In this document: one piece after another, positions 16,872 to 24,736 of the stretch
How the letters are laid out: each line of letters starts with the position of its first letter
Numbering within the stretch: the stretch's first letter is position 1
Source of the DNA: CAYTAP01 sp964435775
Lineage (GTDB): Bacteria > Planctomycetota > Phycisphaerae > Tepidisphaerales > Tepidisphaeraceae
DNA: 38,019 nt
NCBI GenBank assembly: GCA_964435775.1
Contig: CAYTAP010000023.1
Location: 1-38,019 of the forward strand
Direction of reading: 5' to 3'
Program-made: the position numbers and the translations under genes
Notes under the pieces: generated by a model
Seen by the model: the letters and a program-made list of their open reading frames with translations, nothing else
The model's database searches: none
Told to the model about the DNA's origin: nothing

Positions 16872-17804
16872 ATGGACACACAATCGGTACGAATCATATT
16901 CATTGGCAGCAGCAGCTTTTTCACGCGCGCCCCTCTATTTGCAGTGGCCAATCGATGCGCGTTGGCCGGCGTGATCGATTCGCCGCGCCCGGATTCCCGT
17001 CAGCGTCAACACAATGGGTTGGCTGGACCCAGCGTGACGCGCCACTTCGCCCGTCGCCGCGGCATCCCGTATCTCGCGGCGTCTGCCTGCACCGCTGAAG
17101 TGCTGGAGTTCGTCGATCACCTCCACGCGGATCTCATTTGCGTTGCATCCAGCCGACTGCTGTTGAGCAAGGACGTTCTCGCACTGCCCCGGTGGGGAGC
17201 GATCAATCTTCATCCATCCGCCCTGCCCGCCTATCGCGGTCCCAATCCCTTTTTCTGGCAGTATCATGACATGGATCTTCGCGGCGGTGTTACGATTCAC
17301 CGCGTTGATGAAGGGATTGATACCGGCGACATCCTTCAACAAGAGCGATTCGACATTCCTCTTGGCGCGCCGTTCATCCAGACTTTTCAAACAGCCCTGC
17401 GGAAGGGGACGGCGGCGATGATCCGCGCGATTCGACAACTGGCCGCGGGTCAGCCCGCTGCATGTCCGCAGATGTCGTTGCTCTGCCCACGATATGCGCG
17501 CTTTGTTCGTCCGGATGAAGCGTTCATCGACTGGCAAACATGGCCCGTCGAACGAATCTGGCATTTTCTGCGCGGCACGCATGATGAGCATCCCACTTTG
17601 CCCGCCCGACCAGGCGAATCATGGCGCATCGGCGAACTGGTTCGCACGCCGTCGTCTCAACGCGCGGGTACGATATCCCACGATGACACCGGTGATTATC
17701 TCGCACACAGGGAGGGGAAAATACGTCTTCACCGGGCTCATGAATACTTCCCTGGCCTGCTGTCCCGCGCCCGTCGCCTTCGCCGAATCCTTGAATGGTG
17801 GTGA
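16872..17804 (+). CDS. Formyltransferase-family protein
   Basis: 310 residues. The formyl-transferase N-terminal fold is clear: VRIIFIGSSSFFTRA at the start, DLICVASSRLLLSKDVLALP, then the catalytic signature INLHPSALPAYRGPNPFFW with N112 and H114, and GIDTGDIL with D150, completing the Asn-His-Asp triad that uses 10-formyltetrahydrofolate. The C-terminal part (about 215-310) is short and does not look like the tRNA-binding domain of methionyl-tRNA formyltransferase, so a sugar-nucleotide or other amine is the more likely acceptor. ATG 16872 starts the conserved beta strand; the longer frame from 16650 overlaps the previous gene and a repeat. A 7-nt array follows the stop. Confidence 0.82.
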   Translation: MDTQSVRIIFIGSSSFFTRAPLFAVANRCALAGVIDSPRPDSRQRQHNGLAGPSVTRHFARRRGIPYLAASACTAEVLEFVDHLHADLICVASSRLLLSKDVLALPRWGAINLHPSALPAYRGPNPFFWQYHDMDLRGGVTIHRVDEGIDTGDILQQERFDIPLGAPFIQTFQTALRKGTAAMIRAIRQLAAGQPAACPQMSLLCPRYARFVRPDEAFIDWQTWPVERIWHFLRGTHDEHPTLPARPGESWRIGELVRTPSSQRAGTISHDDTGDYLAHREGKIRLHRAHEYFPGLLSRARRLRRILEWW

Positions 17805-17840
17805 AGCCCATCCTGGTTCCACGTCGCATTTTCCCTCCTG

Positions 17841-17875
17841 CTTCTCACTTGTCACTTCCCACTTCTCACTTCCTG
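17841..17875 (-). repeat. 7-nt tandem array (CTTCTCA type), 5 units
   Basis: CTTCTCA, CTTGTCA, CTTCCCA, CTTCTCA and CTTCCTG in phase: the same family as the inverted array at 14207. It lies in the 238-nt gap between the formyltransferase and murE. The rest of that gap holds a small TTGCC/GGCAA hairpin near 17924-17944 but no promoter I trust. Confidence 0.85.
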
Positions 17876-18042
17876 CCCACCATTCTTCACGACGTTGCCA
17901 CTGACATGCCGATTTGATACCGTTTGCCTGCCTCTGGCGGCAAGGATGTCCCCACGGAGGTGACGGCGCGGCGTCGAACAATCGCCGGCGGCCTGTCTGG
18001 ATGGATACGCCCCACGCGGCGGCGGGAAAAAGGATTATTCCC

Positions 18043-19581
18043 ATGCTTCTTTTCGATCTCCTTCAACAGTTCAACCCCAAGCTGTCCCGCGCGCAATTGG
18101 CGGACGCGACGTGCACCGGCGTGCAGGACGATTCCCGCAAGATTCGTCCGGGGTATTTGTTCATCGCCCGACCTGGCACGGCAACCGACGGCCAGCGCTA
18201 CGCCACCGATGCCAAGGGGCGCGGCGCGATTGCAATGGTTGTTGAACATCGGATGCCCTATGCGCCCTTGCCTCAGATCGTTGTGGATGATGTCACCGCC
18301 GCGAATGCGGCCTTGTCGCATCTTTTTCACGGCAATCCCACCGATCAGGTCAAGTTGCTGGCGGTCACGGGCACCAACGGCAAAACGACCACGAGCTACA
18401 TCGTTCGTCACCTGCTGTCCGAGGTGGGGCGGCGCTGCGGCATGATCGGCACCGTGCAGATCGACGATGGGAAAACAGTTGTCCCCGCTGAGTTGACGAC
18501 GCCATCGACCAACGACATCGCCGAGCTTCTTGCCGCCATGCGCGACAACGGGTGCCGATCCTGCGTGATCGAGGCCTCGAGCCATGCTCTCGATCAGCGA
18601 CGGCTCGCCGGCGCGCACATTGCCGGCGCCGCCTTCACCAACCTGACCGGCGACCATCTTGATTACCACAAGACGATGGAACGCTATGCCGACGCCAAGG
18701 CCCTGCTTTTTGAAGCGCTCGATGAGCAGGCGGTCGCCGTCGTCAATGCCGAGGACGAATATTCCCCCCGCATGATCCGCAAATGCGCCGGGCGAGTCAT
18801 TCAATTTGGGTTTTCCAAAAAGGCCGACTACCACGCCCGCGATGTTGTCGTCACCGCCGAGGGGACGCGCTTCACGCTCGTCACCCTCGATGGCGAAGCG
18901 AACGTCGCCATGCGCCTCGTCGGGCGGCACAATGTTGAAAATGCGCTCGCCGCCGCCGCCCTCGTCGGTGAAACGTTCGGCCTGTCCGTGCATCAAATCG
19001 CCGCCGGGCTTCACACCGCCGCCGGCGCGCCGGGGCGCCTTCAGGCCGTCACCCTCGGCGCCGGTAAACGGCCCTTCGCCGTCCTCGTTGATTACGCCCA
19101 TACGGATGACGCCCTGGCCAACGTCCTCTCCGCGCTCCGCCCGCTCGTGGGCAAGGGAAAAGCGCCTGGCCATCTTCGCGTCCTTTTCGGCTGCGGCGGG
19201 GACCGCGACAACACCAAGCGCCCCCGCATGGCCCGCATCGCCCACAAGCTCGCCGACGCCCTCTACATCACCAGCGACAACCCGCGCACCGAAGACCCAC
19301 AGGGGATCATCGATCAGATCCTCGCCGGGCTGCCTTCGCGTTCATCCAAATCAGTCGTTGTGGAGATGGATCGTCGTCGCGCGATCGAAATCGCCATCGC
19401 CGATGCCCAGCCGGGGGATATAGTCCTGCTGGCCGGCAAGGGACATGAAAATTACCAGATCATCGGCAAGGACAAGCGCCATTTCGATGATGTTGAGGAA
19501 GCCGAGCGCTGCCTCCGGCAGCGCGCCGGCGAAAGCAGCGATATAGTGGCCGATGCACATCAACTGAATCCGCGCCCATGA
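18043..19581 (+). CDS. murE: UDP-N-acetylmuramoyl-tripeptide synthetase MurE
   Basis: Cytoplasmic ATP-dependent ligase adding the third amino acid to UDP-MurNAc-L-Ala-D-Glu. 512 residues. VTGTNGKTTTS (about residue 108-118) binds ATP, EASSHALDQRRL and FTNLTGDHLDYH are conserved in MurE, and DNPRTEDP near residue 412 is the motif associated with meso-diaminopimelate rather than lysine. The chosen ATG 18043 follows AAAGGA by 8 nt; the upstream 43-codon extension is not conserved-looking. The stop overlaps the murF start in ATGA. It implies a DAP-type peptidoglycan, as found in Planctomycetota that have a wall. Confidence 0.96.
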   Translation: MLLFDLLQQFNPKLSRAQLADATCTGVQDDSRKIRPGYLFIARPGTATDGQRYATDAKGRGAIAMVVEHRMPYAPLPQIVVDDVTAANAALSHLFHGNPTDQVKLLAVTGTNGKTTTSYIVRHLLSEVGRRCGMIGTVQIDDGKTVVPAELTTPSTNDIAELLAAMRDNGCRSCVIEASSHALDQRRLAGAHIAGAAFTNLTGDHLDYHKTMERYADAKALLFEALDEQAVAVVNAEDEYSPRMIRKCAGRVIQFGFSKKADYHARDVVVTAEGTRFTLVTLDGEANVAMRLVGRHNVENALAAAALVGETFGLSVHQIAAGLHTAAGAPGRLQAVTLGAGKRPFAVLVDYAHTDDALANVLSALRPLVGKGKAPGHLRVLFGCGGDRDNTKRPRMARIAHKLADALYITSDNPRTEDPQGIIDQILAGLPSRSSKSVVVEMDRRRAIEIAIADAQPGDIVLLAGKGHENYQIIGKDKRHFDDVEEAERCLRQRAGESSDIVADAHQLNPRP

Positions 19582-20981
19582 AACCGATCACGATTTTGCA
19601 ACTTCGTCAGGGCATCTCAGGAAAAAATCTGGCGCCCTTGCCTGCAGACCTCCCGCCCGTCACCGCGGTCTGCACCGACACGCGCCACATGACGCCGCAA
19701 TCCTGTTTCGTCGCGCTGCGGGGCGATCGTTTCGACGGACACGCCTATCTTCAGCAAGCCGCAAAAGGCGGCGCGATCGTCGCCATTGTCGATGCGCCTC
19801 CGGCCGAACCGATTCCCGGCCTGCACCTGCTGCTTGTTCCCGACACCCGAATCGCGCTGGGCAAGATCGCCACGCTGGTTCGCAAGCAATTGCGCGCCAA
19901 GGTGATCGCCGTCGCCGGGTCCAACGGAAAAACAAGCACCAAGCACCTCATTCACGCCGCGCTGTCGCCGCGGCTCCGCGGGACAATCTCCCCCAAAAGC
20001 TACAACAACGACATCGGCGTTCCCCTGACGATTTTTCCCGCCGAAGCATCGCACGATTACGTTGTGCTGGAGGTGGGGACCAATCACCCCGGCGAGATTC
20101 ACACGCTCAGCAAAATGGCGCTGCCCGACATCGCCGTCATCACGAATTGCGGCGCGGAACACCTCGCCGGCCTGGGCGATCTCGACGGCGTGCGCAGGGA
20201 AAACGCCGCCATCGTCGATGGGCTTTCACCCACCGGCCTGCTCGTCGTCAATGGGGATGACCAGGCACTGCTCGACGCCCTCGGCGGCTATCGAGGCCGC
20301 ATGCTCACGTTTGGTTTCAACTCCACCAACGATCTGTTCGCCTCCGACGTTCGATGCGATGAGAAGGGCGTTCGCTTTCGTCTGAACAACAGTCGCCAGG
20401 AGGTGTTTGTCCCGCTGCTCGGGCGTCACAATGCCGCCAACGCCCTGGCCGCCATCGCCGTCGCCCGACGTCTGGCCGTGCCTGAGAGCGTCGCCTACGC
20501 CGGTCTTGCCGAAGCGACCGGCGCGGAAATGCGCCTCCAGCTCAAACGCCTTCCGGAGCTGACCCTTCTCAATGACGCCTACAACGCCAATCCAGATTCG
20601 ATGAAAGCCGCGTTGGAAACCCTGGCCGCGTTCCCAGCCACCAACCGGCGCGTCGCCATCCTCGGCGACATGCTCGAACTCGGCGACGCCTCCGAACGCT
20701 TTCACCGCGAGCTTGGAACCTTCGCCGCCGCACGAAGGTTGGATGCGCTCATCTGCATCGGCCCGTCCGCACTGGCCATCGCCGATTCGGCCCGTCGCGC
20801 CGGGATGTCATCCGAAACAATCGTCCATTATCCCGATGCCGCGACCGCCGCCGGCGACGTGCGACGTCTTCTTCATCCGAACGACCTGGTTCTTCTTAAG
20901 GCATCCCGCGGCATTCATTTGGAAACAATCGCCGCCGCGCTCGAACCATCCGCGCCCGTCGTACACAAAGCCGCGTCCTAA
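19578..20981 (+). CDS. murF: UDP-N-acetylmuramoyl-tripeptide-D-alanyl-D-alanine ligase MurF
   Basis: Ligates D-Ala-D-Ala to the UDP-MurNAc tripeptide, the last cytoplasmic amino-acid addition. 467 residues with N-terminal TAVCTDTRHMTPQSCFVALRG, the ATP loop VAGSNGKTSTK near residue 113-123, NNDIGVPLTIF, VVLEVGTNHPGEI, LLGRHNAANALAAIA and the C-terminal NDAYNANPDSMKAALETLA followed by AILGDMLELG, which are all family signatures. The ATG is embedded in the murE stop (ATGA), so translation is coupled. The mraY start follows 16 nt after the stop. Confidence 0.97.
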   Translation: MKPITILQLRQGISGKNLAPLPADLPPVTAVCTDTRHMTPQSCFVALRGDRFDGHAYLQQAAKGGAIVAIVDAPPAEPIPGLHLLLVPDTRIALGKIATLVRKQLRAKVIAVAGSNGKTSTKHLIHAALSPRLRGTISPKSYNNDIGVPLTIFPAEASHDYVVLEVGTNHPGEIHTLSKMALPDIAVITNCGAEHLAGLGDLDGVRRENAAIVDGLSPTGLLVVNGDDQALLDALGGYRGRMLTFGFNSTNDLFASDVRCDEKGVRFRLNNSRQEVFVPLLGRHNAANALAAIAVARRLAVPESVAYAGLAEATGAEMRLQLKRLPELTLLNDAYNANPDSMKAALETLAAFPATNRRVAILGDMLELGDASERFHRELGTFAAARRLDALICIGPSALAIADSARRAGMSSETIVHYPDAATAAGDVRRLLHPNDLVLLKASRGIHLETIAAALEPSAPVVHKAAS

Positions 20982-20997
20982 TCCGGTGTCCTGACGC

Positions 20998-22215
20998 ATG
21001 ATCTACCTGTTCGTCCAACATCAGCTTCAATGGCTCGAAACGCGGCACCTGGGCTTTCTCCGCGTCTTCACCTTCGTCACCTTTCAGGCCGCCGCCTCCA
21101 TCCTGCTCAGCTTCTTCATCTGCATTCTCTTCGGCCCGCGCACGATTGCGTGGCTCCGCCGCCAGAAGATCGGCGACCTCGCCAACTTCGACCAGGCGGA
21201 GATGGACAAACTGATGGGCGGCAAACGCGGCACCCCCACGATGGGCGGGCTGCTCATCATCGCCGCCATCGCGGGGACGACGATTCTCCTGGCCGACCTC
21301 TCCAATTTTTACGTTCAGATGGCGCTGCTTTGCCTCTTTTGGCTTGGCGTCGTCGGCGCGATCGACGACTGGCTCAAGCTCACCGCCGCCCATCGCACCG
21401 GCAGCCGGCAGGGCCTCACCAGCCGCGAAAAACTCCTCTTCCAGATCGGCCTGGGGATCATCCTCTGCTTTTTCACCTTTCACTATGGACGTGATGTCCC
21501 GCAGACCCACACCCTCTACTTCCCCTTTTTCAAAAATGCCCAGATTGATCTGGGCAACGCCGACGGTCCGGTTGATCTCTGGCTGGCCGGGCATTTTCCA
21601 TCCTTCCTCTTCAGTTGGGTCAACTGGGGGATGGTCATCTTCATCCTGATCGGAACCATCGTCCTCACCGGCGCTTCCAACGCCGTCAACCTCACCGACG
21701 GCCTCGACGGCCTGGCCGCCGGGTCGATGGCGATCGTCAGCATCTGCTTCCTGATCCTCTGCCTGATCGCCGACACGCTTTGGCTGAGCAACAAGCTCTT
21801 TCTCCCCCTCATCCCCACGTCCGGCCAGATGGCCGTGCTCGCCGGCGCGATGACCGGCGCCTGCCTCGGCTTTCTCTGGTTCAACTGCAACCCCGCATCG
21901 GTCTTCATGGGCGACACCGGATCCCTCGCCCTCGGCGGGTTGATCGGCTACATCGCCATCGTCATCCGCCATGAACTGATGCTCTTTTTCGTCGGCGGCA
22001 TCTTCGTTGTCGAAGCCCTCTCCGTCATGATCCAGGTCGGCTATTTCAAGTATTCGCGCAGGCGCTACGGCGAAGGCCGCCGCATCTTCCTCATGGCCCC
22101 GCTCCATCATCATTTCCAGAAAAAAGGATGGACGGAAACCCAGGTCGTCGTCCGCTTCTGGCTCCTGGGCGCCATGCTCGCCGCCATGGGACTTGCAACG
22201 CTCCGCCTGCGATGA
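20998..22215 (+). CDS. mraY: Phospho-N-acetylmuramoyl-pentapeptide transferase MraY
   Basis: Integral membrane enzyme joining UDP-MurNAc-pentapeptide to undecaprenyl phosphate to form lipid I. 405 residues, about 45 more than usual; the extra length lies mostly in a hydrophilic segment around residues 165-205 (YFPFFKNAQIDLGNADG). Around ten membrane helices are visible. Signature motifs: GKRGTPTMGGLLI, NAVNLTDGLDGLAAG with the catalytic aspartates, FMGDTGSLALGG and APLHHHFQKKGW. It completes a murE-murF-mraY run as in the dcw cluster, but the next gene is an ABC transporter and not murD or ftsW, so the cluster is cut short here. Confidence 0.97.
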   Translation: MIYLFVQHQLQWLETRHLGFLRVFTFVTFQAAASILLSFFICILFGPRTIAWLRRQKIGDLANFDQAEMDKLMGGKRGTPTMGGLLIIAAIAGTTILLADLSNFYVQMALLCLFWLGVVGAIDDWLKLTAAHRTGSRQGLTSREKLLFQIGLGIILCFFTFHYGRDVPQTHTLYFPFFKNAQIDLGNADGPVDLWLAGHFPSFLFSWVNWGMVIFILIGTIVLTGASNAVNLTDGLDGLAAGSMAIVSICFLILCLIADTLWLSNKLFLPLIPTSGQMAVLAGAMTGACLGFLWFNCNPASVFMGDTGSLALGGLIGYIAIVIRHELMLFFVGGIFVVEALSVMIQVGYFKYSRRRYGEGRRIFLMAPLHHHFQKKGWTETQVVVRFWLLGAMLAAMGLATLRLR

Positions 22216-22282
22216 GCCCGGCGGCGTCGGCTGTTGAGGCGTCATTTTTTCTCGGGCTTTGGCGGGACGGGGTGGCGGGCCT

Positions 22283-24505
22283 ATGATGGGACTGATGGCT
22301 GTGTCCCCCCGTTCGAGTCGGCAACGTTATACGGAGTACCGCGCGCTGTTGCGCAAGCGGCGGCTGGCGCTGCGCGAGGAGAAGAAGGACGGGACGAGGG
22401 GAGCGGACGGAGGAGGGCGCGGAACGGACGGGGTGACGGTCGAGGGGACGGCGAAGGTTCGGCTGGGGGTGGCGCGTTCGCGGCATCGGTCGCGGTCGTT
22501 TTGGATTTTGCTCGGGAAGTTCTGGGGGCTGTTGCGGGGCCATCGAACGGCGGCGACCCTATCGCTTGGGGCGCTGACAGCGGCGACGCTGGTGGGGCTT
22601 GTCCCGGTGTATGGGACAAAGATCGTCTTTGACAGCGTGCTGCACAATCCGCCGCTGCCGGTGAGCTTGCCGGCGTGGGCACCGATGCCGTCGTCGCCGA
22701 TCGGGCTGCTGTCGGCGGTGGTCATTGCGATGATTTTGCTGACATTTGTGGGGCAGGCGCTGACGGTGTGGAGCCGGTGGGAGACGACGCGGGCGGCCAA
22801 GCGGGTACAGGTGTCGGTGCGGAAGAAGGTATTTGATCATGCGGTCTATCTGCCGCTGCACCGGGTGTATGACCTGAAATCGGGGGGCGTGGCGTCGATT
22901 CTTCGGGAGGACGCGGGAGGCGTCGGCGATCTGCTGTTTTCGATGATCTACAACCCCTGGCGGGCGATCGTACAGGTGATCGGATCAGTGGTGATCCTGG
23001 CGTGGACTGACATCCGGCTGCTGTTGGGGTCGATTATTTTGCTGCCGGTGGTTTGGTTTACTCACAAGACGTGGATCAGCCGGATTCGGCCGCTGTATCG
23101 GGACATTCGGGCGACGCGGCAGGACATCGATGCGCACGCGACCGAATCGTTTGGCGGCATGCGGGTGATCCGGTCGTTCTCGCGGCAGCGGTATGAATCG
23201 GCGACGTTCACGAACAACAACCATCTGATGGCGCGTCAGGAACTGCTCGCATGGTGGTGGACGCGCGGCGTGGACATCGCGTGGTCGATTTTGATTCCGA
23301 CTGCGACGGCGCTGCTCCTTTGGTATGGGGGGATTCGGATTTTGCAGGATGCGGAGCTCGTGAAGGCGGGGAAGCTGGCGCAAAGCGAGGCGCTGACGCT
23401 GGGGAGCCTCGTGATGTTCATGAGCTATCTGGCGGCGCTGCTGGGACCGATCGCGACGCTGGCGAGCAGCGCGACGGGATTGCAGAACAACCTGGCTGGG
23501 CTGGATCGGGTGCTGGATTTGCTGGAGGAACCGATTGAGATGGCGCCCACGCCGGGGGCGATTTCGGTGGACCGCAAGAGCGTGGCCGGGCGAATCACGT
23601 TTAAGGATGTATCCTTTGCGTATCCGCACATTGAAAAGAAGCGCCCGAACGGCGCGAGGCATTCAACGGAACGGGCGGAGTCGGGCAACGGTGCGATCAG
23701 CGGTCATGGGGAGAGCGATGGTCATGGCGCGGCGAAGGGTCCGCGGGAGACGCCGCGAGAGGTGTTGCATGAGGTGTCGCTGGAGGTTCGGCCGGGGGAG
23801 ATGATCGCGCTGGTCGGGCCGTCGGGCGCGGGGAAGACGACGTTGTGCAATCTGGTCGCGCGGTTTTACGACCCATCAATCGGGTCGATTGAACTCGATG
23901 GGGTGGATTTGCGGAAGATCAACGTCGAATCGTATCGGCGGCTCCTGGGAATCGTCGAGCAGGACACGTTTTTGTTTGATGGATCGATCGCCGACAACAT
24001 CGCATATGGACGGCGGCACGCGACGATGGATCAGATCATTCACGCGGCGAAACTGGCCAACGCCGATGAGTTCATCACGCAGTTGGATAAGGGATATGAC
24101 ACGCTGATCGGGGAGCGGGGCGTGCGGCTGTCGGGCGGGCAGCGGCAGCGGCTGACGATCGCGCGGGCGCTGCTGGCCGATCCGAAGATTCTGATTTTGG
24201 ATGAGGCGACAAGCAATCTCGATACGGAATCGGAGCGCCTGATTCAATCGAGCCTGCGGACGCTGATGGCCGGTCGAACGAGCTTCGTCATCGCGCATCG
24301 CCTCTCGACGATCGCGCACGCGAGCCGGATTTTGGTGCTGGAGAAAGGGCGGGTGGTGGAACAGGGTCGGCATGAGGAATTGATGGCGGTGTCCGGGCGG
24401 TATCGGAGCATGGTGGAATTGCAGACGCAGCCGCCAGCACCGGTGGGGGTTGAGGATGGGGCGGGGGTGGAGGGGTCGAATCAATTGCAGGAGACGCGGG
24501 CGTGA
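22283..24505 (+). CDS. ABC exporter half-transporter (MsbA/MDR type)
   Basis: Permease and ATPase in one chain, 740 residues from ATG 22283. A basic N-terminal stretch of about 70 residues precedes the membrane domain (about 85-400, six hydrophobic segments such as ATLSLGALTAATLVGLVPVYG and VVIAMILLTFVGQALTVW). The nucleotide-binding domain has Walker A GPSGAGKTT near 513, Q-loop VEQDTFLFDGS, signature LSGGQRQR near 615, Walker B ILILDEATS and H-loop AHRLST. An unusual low-complexity insert of about 45 residues (nucleotides about 23625-23765, rich in Gly, His, Ser, Arg) interrupts the ATPase between FAYP and VLHEVSLEV. Position after mraY suggests lipid or envelope-precursor export, but the cargo is not determined. 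TTG 22259 is an alternative start. Confidence 0.92.
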   Translation: MMGLMAVSPRSSRQRYTEYRALLRKRRLALREEKKDGTRGADGGGRGTDGVTVEGTAKVRLGVARSRHRSRSFWILLGKFWGLLRGHRTAATLSLGALTAATLVGLVPVYGTKIVFDSVLHNPPLPVSLPAWAPMPSSPIGLLSAVVIAMILLTFVGQALTVWSRWETTRAAKRVQVSVRKKVFDHAVYLPLHRVYDLKSGGVASILREDAGGVGDLLFSMIYNPWRAIVQVIGSVVILAWTDIRLLLGSIILLPVVWFTHKTWISRIRPLYRDIRATRQDIDAHATESFGGMRVIRSFSRQRYESATFTNNNHLMARQELLAWWWTRGVDIAWSILIPTATALLLWYGGIRILQDAELVKAGKLAQSEALTLGSLVMFMSYLAALLGPIATLASSATGLQNNLAGLDRVLDLLEEPIEMAPTPGAISVDRKSVAGRITFKDVSFAYPHIEKKRPNGARHSTERAESGNGAISGHGESDGHGAAKGPRETPREVLHEVSLEVRPGEMIALVGPSGAGKTTLCNLVARFYDPSIGSIELDGVDLRKINVESYRRLLGIVEQDTFLFDGSIADNIAYGRRHATMDQIIHAAKLANADEFITQLDKGYDTLIGERGVRLSGGQRQRLTIARALLADPKILILDEATSNLDTESERLIQSSLRTLMAGRTSFVIAHRLSTIAHASRILVLEKGRVVEQGRHEELMAVSGRYRSMVELQTQPPAPVGVEDGAGVEGSNQLQETRA

Positions 24506-24521
24506 GGGGGGAACCATTTTT

Positions 24522-24556
24522 GCTTTTCGATTTTTGATCTTTGATTTTTGATTCAA
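24522..24556 (+). repeat. 7-nt tandem array (GATTTTT type)
   Basis: GCTTTTC, GATTTTT, GATCTTT, GATTTTT and GATTCAA in phase, in the convergent gap between the ABC transporter and flagellin genes. Same class as 12755-12789 and 4507-4534. Confidence 0.8.
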
Positions 24557-24574
24557 GGCGGAGTGGGCGCAGCG

Positions 24575-24598
24575 ATGGTCCGCGGGGCGCCATGGACC
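24575..24598. repeat. Single diverged REP-like arm, GGTCCGC family
   Basis: ATGGTCCGCGGGGCG followed by CCATGGACC matches the right arm at 10374-10396, with the outer half altered. No facing partner is seen nearby, so it is a solitary or decayed copy. Confidence 0.6.
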
Positions 24599-24652
24599 TT
24601 GCAGATCGTTGGAACAGGGCGCTATCCTGCACTGTTGAAGACCCCCTCCCTG

Positions 24653-24682
24653 CCCTCCCCCGTTGGGTACAACGGGGGAGGG
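24653..24682. repeat. C/G-rich hairpin repeat, CCCTCCCCC family
   Basis: Perfect 12-bp stem CCCTCCCCCGTT (24653-24664) with AACGGGGGAGGG (24671-24682) around the loop GGGTAC. A related copy with one stem mismatch lies at 35178-35203 between flgH and flgA. No T run follows on either strand, so it is not a standard terminator, although it sits where two transcripts converge. Confidence 0.75.
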
Positions 24683-24736
24683 GGAAGAGCGGAGGGGCGG
24701 GGCTATCCATTAACCCTTTGCATCAACGGGCTGGCG

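Noticed and set aside
20896..22245. Long acidic open frame (449 codons) on the minus strand
   Set aside because: It is the antisense of mraY and the murF end; composition (Glu/Asp/Gly-rich) is what GC-rich membrane-protein antisense yields, with no recognisable domain.
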